Positions 8,461-16,741 of a stretch of 20,726 bases of DNA are shown in pieces. Location of the stretch: assembly GCA_005223375.1 (NCBI GenBank), contig RXOD01004545.1, positions 1-20,726 on the forward strand, read 5' to 3'. The DNA is from Amoebophrya sp. AT5.2 (lineage: Eukaryota; Sar; Dinophyceae; Syndiniales; Amoebophryaceae). The notes below the pieces were generated by a model. It made no database searches, was not told the DNA's origin, and saw only the letters and a program-made list of their open reading frames with translations. Position numbers and translations under genes: made by a program. Every line of letters starts with the position of its first letter. The first letter of the stretch is position 1.

Positions 8461-10629
8461 CTATAGGTAGGTAGTGTCCCGAAACACCTCAAGAAAGAAC
8501 CACGGCCGATTTATTTTGGCTTTGGTCGCCGCACGGTTGGTTGATTCATGAAGCCTCTTGCTCCCGATCATGACGGCATCCACCTTCGTCGCGAGACCAC
8601 CCGTGGCGTTCAACATCTTGTCGAAGGTGGTATCCACCAGTCTGTCCATCTTCTGCTCACCAGGCACCGGCTCACGGTTGTCATCTTCTTTCTCGCTTGT
8701 TCCACCCTCGTCACGGGCCGCTTCCTCCCTCCTCTCCACGACGCGGGCCTCTTCATCCATTTCCTCGCCCTCGCCATCCCCTCCCTCCCCCGCCTCTTCC
8801 AGCGCCCACTCCCTGGTTTCTGGCAGCCACTTCCACGCTGCCAGGCACGCACACACGCCCAGGCCGCAGAAGAGCCCGAAAAGCGTCCCCCTCCCCTTCA
8901 ACGCCGAGAGCACGAAGGGGAGACCAAGTCCCGCCACCCGGCTGCTCGCGGACTGCAGCGCCAGGGCCTGCCCCCGGAGTTCCGTCGGGAACACCTCCGA
9001 ACCGTACGTGTACAGCAGCGCAAACGCCGCCGTCGCGAACAGTTTCCCGCTGACCAACAAATGATACTCAAACGGCGCGGGGAAAAAGTTCAGCGCCAGC
9101 AGCAAACAGGAAGCCGCCGAGAGCCCGAAAAACGCGATCAGCGAGTACTGGCGGCCGAAAAACCGCGACCGCATCGTCCTGTCCGCGAGGAAGCAGGCGG
9201 GAATCTCGATCAGCGCGAGGAGCGCCGCAAGGGTGTAGATGTCAGATGTCAGACGCTCCACGCTGAAGCTAATGCCGTAGTAGACGAGGCACACGGAAAG
9301 CCACTGGTAGCAAAGCGTGCACAGGTGGGGCAGGTGAAACTTCTTGTTGCGCCGCGGTCCTCGTGGGAGGTGAGCGGGAGCCCCATCGGAGGCGACTGGA
9401 GGCCGATCGGAGGCGACCGAAGGACGATCGGAGGCGACGGTGGACGCAAGGCTGGGCCTCCCGATTTCCTCCATCTCCACCGCCTCCTCGTCGACCTCGA
9501 CCTCGGCCGCATTCAGCAAAATGAACTTGTTCGCCCTCGCCGTCTTGTTCCCAGCAACCGCCCGAGGACCGCCAGCACGAGCGGCGGCGGGGCTACTGCG
9601 TTGTCGTCCTCCACCAGCAGCTCCGCAGCGTCCGTTCTCGGCTGCAGTAGGAGGAGCTTCTCCTCGCCCCCTCGCCCGACTGGCTTCCCAAATCGCGCTT
9701 TCCCGCACGTGGCGGAAGCACATTGCGTACACCGGGAGGCTCAACGCCGCCAGCACCGTCAAAAACTTCGCCCGACTGTGCTCCAGGTCGTATGCGGCGG
9801 CCCTTGCTTCCGCGGCTGCCGCGCTCCTGCTGCCGGGGCCATTTGTTCCTCCAGATGCAGGAGGTGCAGCAGTTTCCACGACCTCCGGACGAGCGCCGCC
9901 CGACGCTATCTCATCCACGTCGAGATGCAACTGCGCCGCAGTGTCGCCTTCCAGGTACAGCCATCCTAACCCCGCGACGGCCCCCCCGCCCAGCGCAAAC
10001 CAGACGTGCAGGGAAAGCGCGTACCGGTGGCGGAGGTTGGTTTCGCACGCCTCGAGCATGAGCAGGTGGGCCACCGTTCCCCCGCCCCCAATGAACGCGC
10101 CGCTGCACGCCCGACACAAATAGATCAGGAAAACGACCGTCTCCAACGACGGTCTCCAGTGACTGTGACGCAGGCGTTTTGCAGCGAGCCTCTCGTAGCA
10201 AAACGCGATGCCGCCGACGGCGCACTGCGCGCAAAAAACGGCCAGGAGGAAAATCCGCCTCCGTCCATAGCGGTCGGCGAGCGGCGTGAGCGTCGTGATT
10301 CCGAGGAAGAACCCGAAAAACCAGGAGAACCCAAGCAGCTCCTTGCTGACGACACTGGTCGGGGAATGCCGAGAGCCGCCCGACGCCGAACCCAGTTCCC
10401 GTGCGCGAGGTGGTGCTGCGGTTGGCTCGTGGACGAGAAAGGGGTGCAACATCGTCTGCACGCCACAGAAAAACCAAACCAAACCCAGCAGCCAGAAGTA
10501 GCGCCTGCGCAGACGTCCGGCGGTTTCATGGGGCGCGGGGGCAACTTCCATCGACGCTGCCGACACACTGTGGACGCTATCGACGCTCCGCACACTGTGG
10601 CTATCCACATCATCCCGGCCGACGGACAT
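8461..10629 (-). CDS. Major facilitator transporter, SLC22/organic-ion-transporter-like
   Basis: Single open exon of 722 residues starting at the first ATG; the frame is open a little further upstream without another ATG. The first hydrophobic segment is at about residues 44-66. The MFS motif A, with DRYGRRRIF at 119-127, follows the second membrane segment, and further hydrophobic segments lie near 125-145, 163-190 and 205-228. The C-terminal half carries YGSEVFPTELRGQALALQ and LPETREWAL, which resemble the matching motifs of SLC22 and SV2-type carriers. The loop between the halves is long (about 190 residues), rich in Ala, Gly, Arg and acidic residues, and holds a tandem repeat. The acidic C-terminal tail exceeds 100 residues. 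It probably moves a small organic solute across a membrane; the substrate cannot be told. The stop lies only 174 bases upstream of the next gene's ATG. Confidence 0.85.
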   Translation of the reverse strand: MSVGRDDVDSHSVRSVDSVHSVSAASMEVAPAPHETAGRLRRRYFWLLGLVWFFCGVQTMLHPFLVHEPTAAPPRARELGSASGGSRHSPTSVVSKELLGFSWFFGFFLGITTLTPLADRYGRRRIFLLAVFCAQCAVGGIAFCYERLAAKRLRHSHWRPSLETVVFLIYLCRACSGAFIGGGGTVAHLLMLEACETNLRHRYALSLHVWFALGGGAVAGLGWLYLEGDTAAQLHLDVDEIASGGARPEVVETAAPPASGGTNGPGSRSAAAAEARAAAYDLEHSRAKFLTVLAALSLPVYAMCFRHVRESAIWEASRARGRGEAPPTAAENGRCGAAGGGRQRSSPAAARAGGPRAVAGNKTARANKFILLNAAEVEVDEEAVEMEEIGRPSLASTVASDRPSVASDRPPVASDGAPAHLPRGPRRNKKFHLPHLCTLCYQWLSVCLVYYGISFSVERLTSDIYTLAALLALIEIPACFLADRTMRSRFFGRQYSLIAFFGLSAASCLLLALNFFPAPFEYHLLVSGKLFATAAFALLYTYGSEVFPTELRGQALALQSASSRVAGLGLPFVLSALKGRGTLFGLFCGLGVCACLAAWKWLPETREWALEEAGEGGDGEGEEMDEEARVVERREEAARDEGGTSEKEDDNREPVPGEQKMDRLVDTTFDKMLNATGGLATKVDAVMIGSKRLHESTNRAATKAKINRPWFFLEVFRDTTYL
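9384..9441 (-). repeat. 21-base tandem repeat, three copies, inside the transporter gene
   Basis: The core ATCGGAGGCGAC recurs at 9385, 9406 and 9427 with an exact period of 21 bases. On the coding strand it encodes three copies of a seven-residue unit, VASDRPS/VASDRPP/VASDGAP, in the central cytoplasmic-type loop. The period keeps the frame, so copy number could vary without disrupting the protein. Confidence 0.85.
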
Positions 10630-11382
10630 CTCTGCAGCACCAGGTCCACCCCTCAACACGACACTGCGAGCGGATTGAATGTGATAACTACCAGTATGGA
10701 CAACGAACTGTACAGATCATGCGAAAACCGACAAGACGTGCATGCTCCCCAAGACCTGCCGGCGCGAAGGAGAGTGATGCAAAACGTCCTCTCAGTCTCC
10801 CTGTCGCTCTCAGTCTCAGTCCCTCCGAGTTTTTTTTTTCAACACTTTGCAGGTGCAGCACCTTAATGCTAACCCTTACGCTAAGGTAAGAGCGCGATTA
10901 GCTTTTTTTTTTTGGGGGTCTTTATTCATGAGCAGAAGGTAACTTTACATTATAATCCATCGTGGATTATTGTCCGTATCATCAATCCACGACGGCAAAT
11001 TCATTGCTGGTTTAACCTGCTCATGATCATCGTGCCCCTCCAGAGAATCATTTTTGATGTGAAAGTTGTCATCGTTGTGAAAGCAAAAATGTGTGAAATT
11101 TAAGTTGTCAGCGCTCAACGCAAACCCAAACAGAATCAATCAGAATCAGCAGCAGTGGTGCCTGGATATTGTCTGTGCGTGTGCTCGCTGGTGCTGAAAG
11201 ATGAATTATTAAATTCGACTGCCGCGCCCGCGGCGTGGGTAGCGTAGCCCTTAAGATGCGCGCGAGCGCACTATGAAAATCTGCCTAGTCCGACCCTGAC
11301 CTCGTCCAGACGTACTTTTTCTAGTTGAGTAAATTCCTTGGAACTTGTGACACTCCTCAAATTCCATTTCCTCTGCCGAGAC
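10630..11382. other. Spacer between the MGNASSCC gene and the transporter gene
   Basis: A 753-base stretch without a supported gene, partly rich in A+T. It should contain the 3' UTR of the upstream gene and the 5' UTR of the transporter. It holds poly-T runs near 10831-10840 and 10903-10912 (plus strand), a small imperfect hairpin at 10868-10902 and a perfect hairpin at 10952-10970. Confidence 0.5.
10952..10970. repeat. Perfect 8-base inverted repeat
   Basis: ATAATCCA at 10952-10959 and TGGATTAT at 10963-10970 are separated by TCG. The hairpin lies in the presumed 3' region of the MGNASSCC gene. Its role is unknown; it could be an RNA stem or chance. Confidence 0.6.
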
Positions 11383-12827
11383 TTACGCCCCCGATCTTTG
11401 TGCGATGTCCAGGCAGATGCCGAGTTGCTTCATGCAGCGGCCGCGGCGCTCATCCTTGACGTTTTGCTCGGTCTGGAAGTTGATGTTCTGGCAGACCTGC
11501 TCGATGCAGTTGCGCGCCTCCTGCCCCCGCGCCGAGAACCAGAAGCTCTTCTGCTCCTGGCCCTTCCCCGCGGCCATGTGCTTCAGGATGAGTTCCATAT
11601 GACCGGACCAGATATGGTAAGTGGCCAAATTCGTACTTAAGTAGTGCGTAATAGGCCCCCGCTTGGCGATGGCGGATAGCCCTGGCGACGGTGAGTGTCG
11701 GTCAAGGCGCTCGGAAATCTATCCGGCGCACCGGCACGCGGCGCCAGGCGGTTTTTGAAAATGTGCCCCATTCGATGTGGCGGAGGGGTGGGGACGGGAA
11801 AATGAGCCGCTGGGAACGAAAGGAAGGGGAAGCGATCATGAGAAGGCCAGTAGCTAGGATGGTGCTGCTAGAGCATGAAAGCAGGGTAGAAGGGGGCGCC
11901 TAAAGTGGCGCTTTGTGGAGTAGCTGGGCCTGCGGCGGTGATGCTGCAACGGCGGCAGGTGGCCTGCCAAACGCAGACGAAAGCCGGAGCCGCCCTTTCT
12001 CCTACTAGTACTGCCGCCCTCTTTTGCTTTTCTTTAGCAATTTTTTTGCAGGGTGAGGACCACCAATAAACCACGTCCACTTATCACCTGGTCCCTGCAT
12101 ATTCCAGCTGCCCGTGCTCCTTCACCGCGTTCTGTTCGGCGTTGCGGCGCTTGATCATGGACAGCTCGCTACCGTTCAGCTGCGCAAACAGAGCCATCAG
12201 CTTGCCCAGACTCCCGTCCAACGCCTTTTCGTATCAATTCGATTTGCAATACTAGTCGGAAATCCAGGGCGCAAACAGTTCACCAACCCAAGGCCATTTG
12301 TATTTAGCCTAAGTAAGAACTGGTATGAAATCCTTTCTTCGTCTTTTCCCCGCCGTGCAAGCAGAAAGGAGAGAAGTCGGAACAATCTTATACTTTCGAA
12401 GGGCCAAGGCCGCGATAGATACCCAAGCGCAAGCACCAAATGCGATAACAAATATAACCGAACTGACTCGTAGTTTCTTCGCAACAATATTAAAGAAGAC
12501 TCTTACCGCGATTCCTTCTTGGTATCCCTTGCCCGCGAGGTCCACTCCCGCTGCGCCCACGAAGAACGAGGCTCCCGGACCGCGGTCGTTGCCCAGCCCC
12601 ACCTTAGGCGCGAAGGACTGCGTGACGTCCACATTGCGCACGACGCCGCCTGCCTCCGCCGCAGACCCACGAGGCGCGGCTTCCGCGGCAGAACCGCGCG
12701 CGATGCCGATGGGCGCGTCCCCAGACATGCCCAAAATGTGGGTACCGATGCTCTCGTTGCCCGCGGCCGTAGCCCTCCCCGAAGGCCGGCCGGCGGCCCC
12801 GTCGCAGCAAGAAGAAGCATTGCCCAT
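11383..12827 (-). CDS. Unknown protein with an N-terminal acylation signature (MGNASSCC)
   Basis: Three exons, 12827-12507, 12224-12088 and 11635-11383, give 711 bases (236 residues) with matching phases 0 and 2. The introns are GT-AG: donors GCG/GTAAGA and CAG/GTGATA, acceptors AAAAG/GCG and TTAAG/TAC. Gly2 in MGNASSCC fits N-myristoylation, and Cys7-Cys8 fit palmitoylation, so the protein is probably held on the inner face of a membrane. Residues about 10-100 are low-complexity Gly/Ala/Ser. The remainder is charged and helical-looking, with paired cysteines in CIEQVC and RCMKQLGIC. I do not recognise the family. Similar start signals occur on inner-membrane-complex proteins of apicomplexans, but nothing else here supports that. 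The stop TAA lies inside a perfect donor GTAAGT, so an alternative C-terminus is possible. Confidence 0.72.
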
Positions 12828-14104
12828 TTTCGATTTGGTCTTGGAAGGCGATCTGTTTCTGTGGCGTGTGCCTATAGCGCTGTAGCTGAACGTAGAAACG
12901 TGTTTTTAGTAGTACTGGAAAAACGGTCCGTTGGAGAAGCGAAAGGAGCGGGTCGCTAAAAGCTAAGTTTCGCGTGCACGAAGAAAAGCTCACCGGGAGT
13001 CAGGTCGAAAACCGGAGATAGGAAGTTCAAAACCTGCGAAGATGGTGGAAGAGCGGTGCAAACAACACGGAACTGGATCGGTGGAAAATAAAACCGACCA
13101 CTCACAGTCACACGCAAACGCAGTGCGATTAAATTCCCGCGACGCAAGCCACCACAAACTTCAACAACCGAAAGAACCTTTGCAACCTGCGAGGCATGAC
13201 CGAAGATCAAGAAGCGACTCTTGAATTGAATTCATTCAGGCAATAACCGAGGAAGGTACTTTGTTGAGCGAATGCCGACGACCAAACGAAAACTGAAAAG
13301 CATCGACATTGAGAAGGAGAACCGAGTTTTAATTACACCTGCTTCCATGTTGGTCGACCAAACGAAGACCAGTGGCAAACACGGTCGAAACCGCCAACTC
13401 ACATCACTTTTTTGCCTTCATCAAGTCCATTCTTTCGAATCCTGAGCCCAGATTTACAGCGCGGCCACAACATTAACGACCTCGTCGTCTGCAAGCTGCC
13501 TTCGTATAGAAATAAAACATTACATACACGGCTACAATAGTTTGCTTCCAGTTACATCAGATTGCATTGCAAATGATTTCCGTGCGATGTTAACAAGTCC
13601 GGATGAATGATTCTCAAGAGCTCCAGCTGAAAGCCCGACCTATCGCTATCATTATCAACATCCAAAACTAAAAGCAAAACGTTGATCTATTTATTACTTA
13701 GCCACTGACGTCACGCGAATTTCAGGTGACCCCTTTATATACTTTACTGCCGTCCGATCCGTCGGAATTATTCACGACATCGTTCTAAAACTAAATTTTT
13801 CACGTTGAGCAATGCTTTCGTGTCTATACGGTGTCATCGTCGTTTCCATTATTTGTACCCACTTCTCTCTCTTCACTTACACTTCCTTGTATCGCAAGTC
13901 CACCTTCAACTTTAGGTCTGATTTTTCTTCATCTAAAAAAACGTGCAGGTGCACTTCCTACAACTACTAGTGCCATACCCACCCTGTCCTGTAGCCGCAG
14001 CTGTGCACGTGCAGCCGCAGCCCTCCACCAGACTATTGATTTTAAATGTGGTCCAACCACCGGTTCCGGTTGCAGCTGCTTCCCCCTCCGCCCAGGAGCG
14101 GTCT
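12828..14104. other. Longest spacer in the window, no gene seen
   Basis: About 1,280 bases between the cysteine-rich gene and the MGNASSCC gene, rich in A+T toward its middle (about 13400-13850). Open frames are short and lack recognisable motifs. I see no tRNA, snRNA or repeat that I can support. It must hold the flanking UTRs and any promoter. Confidence 0.5.
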
Positions 14105-16212
14105 CTAGATGTGCAGAAGCGCCAGATGGAAGATGACCGCTAGTGCCGCTAGGCTGCCACCTGTTCCCCAAAGTGGGAAAGCCGAGCTGCAGTCGAGGTT
14201 GCATTGGTAATCCACCTCCAACGCATCCACTTGCGCTAGCCCCGAATCGTCGCTAAACTCCGGCGCGGGCGTCGTTTGCTGTGAATTTTTACCATGAGTG
14301 CATGGTCGTGGATCGCACGAAAAGAAACTCGCGTATGTTTCTATCAGAAATGAAAGATAGTTAGAGCTTAGAAAAGGTCCCGGAAAAACTGTACTTGCAC
14401 GAGGTTCGCGGCGACGAGGGAGGTGTCGAGATTCACGGCTCGCGTCCTTGAATTCAGCTCCTCGCACGTTTCCTGCATGGCCTTCACGCACTCGGGGTTG
14501 TCGTCTTGCCGGGCGCAGTTCATGAGGCACTCGTGCCGCCCGCACTCGTCGTGCCACCGGCAATCCTCCACACACTGCTTCAGCAGCCCCATCTCGCACT
14601 CGCGCCGAAACCTTGTTGTCGCGGAAAACATCACCATAACTGTCTCCTAGAAGCAGTGTTGCCTGCTGATAATGACATCATGGTAGGAAGACGGGACAAA
14701 GTTCCAAGAAACAACTAAATAGCAGAGAAGTAGGTGTTACGAGCGCACGCATCTCCTGAGCCAGAGGTCCGGTTCGTAGTGGTCCGGGCAGCGTATGCAT
14801 TCCCGTGCGAAGACGGAGTTAGGCAGCGAAAGGCGTGGCACGAAGTACGTCTTCCCGTAGCCATTATTGTCGGACCAGCTGGTAAGTGACCAGCGTGGTT
14901 GTGGTGTAGATCGTGAAAGCTCCAGTCATTCCCGCAGGAGTCTCGAAAGTCTTTGCCGTGGGAAAAGGAGGAAAGCTCCAAGCTGTAGCAGGCGGGGTCA
15001 CCCGGTGCCTGGCATGTCTTTTTTCGACTCTTAATATCCCAAGCGCTGCTGCTCCTGCTGCAGCACTGTTCGGCCCTCTTGAGCTTGACGCTTTCCGTAG
15101 GAGCAGCTCTGGCTCTACCCCCGACCCCGAGCCCTCCCCATGCAAGGATGCCATCCTGAGGTATCTCGCAGACACTGAGAGATGCGTAGCTCCTTCCTTG
15201 GCCATAAATCCAGGTAGTTAATATCGGTAAAATTACAACCCTTACCAGCTGGTGGGCAATAAACAATATTTTTTATGGTTCCATCGTCCTACGCGTCTCT
15301 CCGCTGCTCTTCTGGGCAGGTGTGAAAGTTGTCGCAGCCCGGGCAGTAGTCCCCCTTGCGGCACGGCAGACACTCGCGCACGCCTCGAAAACTCAGAAAG
15401 AGCTCGGTCTCGACGAACTTTTCCTCTTCCACAGAGGAGTGGTCGATGTTGTTTTTCTGCCGGTTCAGCTGGGAGGACAGCATCGCCATTGACGCCGCGT
15501 CCGACCCCGACGTGGACGACGCACTGCTCCCACTCGTGGTCCCTACGAGCTGCAGCTGTCTACCCCGGCTCTTCAACCGTCTGCTCCTGCGTGTGGAGGT
15601 GGAGGAGGGGGTGATACTGATAACCGCCGCGCCCGTAGCGACCTGCTCGTCGAACCAAAAGGGACGGTACCCCGCGGCCAGGCTGTCTTTGCGGAAGCCG
15701 GCGGCCTCGCAGGTGGCGTACTCGCAGCCGAAACAGCAGCGCCACGACCCCGCCGGACACACCGCGTCGTAGCAGCCCCGGGGGCCGGATCCGGCAGTGC
15801 TCTCCTTGCAGGTGTAGCCCGTGGGGCACCGAGCCGATTACACGAACGACAAAATTTATGTCCCTCAGCAAGGACCACGCTCCTTTGCTCATTATAGGCC
15901 TGTGTACTTCTAGCGGCAGCAGTTTATTGTCTGGGAACAATTTTACATCACTTGTGTAGGGGCGTCTACTAGCTGTCTAGGAGCCACTTTTTTTCGCGAT
16001 CAGATGCCAGACTGTAACGCGTACGCGGCAAGCTGCGACAAGCCGAACCGACTAAGCGATTAGCAAGAGGGACGACATTTTGCGTCGTGATAGTCGTCGC
16101 TGCCCTGACACGCGCAGTCGTCCTGGCCAGCGGTCAGGGAATTCAGGAGCCCGGACTGCCCGGAAACAAATGTAGGCTGGAGGACGAGCGGGTGCAGAAC
16201 CAGGAGCCTCAT
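14105..16212 (-). CDS. Cysteine-rich surface protein with signal peptide and GPI-like tail
   Basis: Proposed exons are 16212-16063, about 15825-15293, 14878-14749, 14646-14395 and 14278-14105, giving roughly 412 residues. The last three joints are canonical GT-AG: GC/GTAGGACG to CCAG/CTGGTCC, TGC/GTGCGC to TCTAG/GAG, and CAA/GTACAG to ACAG/CAA, with matching phases. Exon 1 encodes a hydrophobic start (MRLLVLHPLVLQ) followed by Cys-rich sequence. Later exons carry many cysteines, for example CPTGYTC, ECLPCRKGDYCPGC, ECIRCPDHYEP and CVEDCRWHDECGRHEC. The protein ends in a hydrophobic stretch (GGSLAALAVIFHLALLHI) after small residues, as in GPI-anchor signals. It is therefore probably an extracellular, disulfide-rich, membrane-tethered protein. 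The exon 1/2 joint is unresolved. The later exons could not stand alone, because the tail implies an upstream signal peptide. Confidence 0.6.
14874..15253 (-). mobile_element. Candidate insertion with 10-base target duplication inside an intron
   Basis: The palindrome ACCAGCTGGT occurs at 14874-14883 and 15244-15253. On the coding strand the upstream copy carries both an acceptor (CCACCAG) and a donor (CTG/GTAAGG), and the downstream copy carries the acceptor actually needed (TTACCAG). Without the insertion, a 44-base intron from GTAGGACG to CCACCAG would join the same exons in the same frame. An insertion of about 370 bases with target duplication would thus have enlarged a pre-existing intron. 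Matching inverted ends beyond the palindrome are short (AAG only). Confidence 0.45.
15829..16062 (-). other. Unresolved intron between exons 1 and 2 of the cysteine-rich gene
   Basis: Exon 1 meets TAA at 16060-16062. Exon 2 is open only after a TAA about 15 bases upstream of its CPTGYTC motif, and there is no AG between that TAA and the motif. A joint at a shared TGC (16063-16065 and 15826-15828) would give CRPSCPTGYTC in frame without GT-AG ends. Nearby, CCGAGCCGATTA at 15829-15840 and CCGAACCGACTA at 16044-16055 form a 10-of-12 direct repeat, which could be an old target duplication. Confidence 0.35.
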
Positions 16213-16741
16213 CCTTTACAGTATTAAGTATTTGTTACCTCCTAGAAGTACGTGCGAATATGGCTCACTCCGACGAGCCGAAGAGAGCTATGGCAATGAT
16301 CCGAAGATGAAAACACCCAGTCTACATGCTCGCTGTAGCTGTAAAGAACCTGCTAAGCGTGCGCGTACCACGACTTCCGCAGCGTGCTGCTATATGTATA
16401 TACTTTTCCTACTGGTGCGCTTGTATAATAAGTTGCAGATGAAATGATGAGAAGGTGGAGTCTGGCGCTGACCTTCGTATATCCAGCAAAAAAAAAATTT
16501 TCTTGATGCTCTCGTCTCTGACGCTGACGAACGAACCCCGTGCTGGTGCAAGCGTATTCAAAGAGATCCGAACAGTGTGGCGCTATATCGCTGGTTTCCG
16601 CATCAAACCAGACGCACAGGCCTCCATCTTCCCTCTTAATGTCGTTCTGATTGAAATTATGGATGTTGGTCGTCCTGGAACGCTTTGAAAAACTTCTTTA
16701 CCATCGAATGAAGAATTAGTAGTTTCCTTTCTGTTTCTCTA
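16213..16741. other. Spacer between the proteasome gene and the cysteine-rich gene
   Basis: These 529 bases should hold the Rpn9 3' UTR and the 5' UTR of the cysteine-rich gene. Frames here are under 80 codons and lack motifs. An A-run at 16488-16497 is the only simple repeat. Confidence 0.5.

Noticed and set aside
8548..9969. 473-codon open frame on the plus strand
   Set aside because: It is antisense to the transporter, whose membrane segments and MFS motifs are clear. The plus-strand product is Arg/Gln-rich without recognisable features.
10868..10912. Imperfect hairpin followed by a T-run, resembling a terminator
   Set aside because: It is on the plus strand, where no gene ends. In a nuclear genome such a pattern is not evidence of termination without an RNA gene beside it.
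13400..13850. A+T-rich stretch considered as a small RNA gene or origin
   Set aside because: No tRNA cloverleaf, snRNA motif, CRISPR-type repeat or tandem structure could be found by eye.
14855..14865. 11-base match to the start of the dinoflagellate spliced leader (CCGTAGCCATT), plus strand
   Set aside because: It is antisense to codons for NNGYGK in a supported exon, the match stops after 11 bases, and no donor follows as in a leader gene.
14864..15266. Minus-strand open frames with several cysteines between two exons of the cysteine-rich gene
   Set aside because: A canonical GT-AG intron from 15292 to 14879 removes this region and joins the flanking exons in the correct phase. Including it breaks the frame into the next exon.
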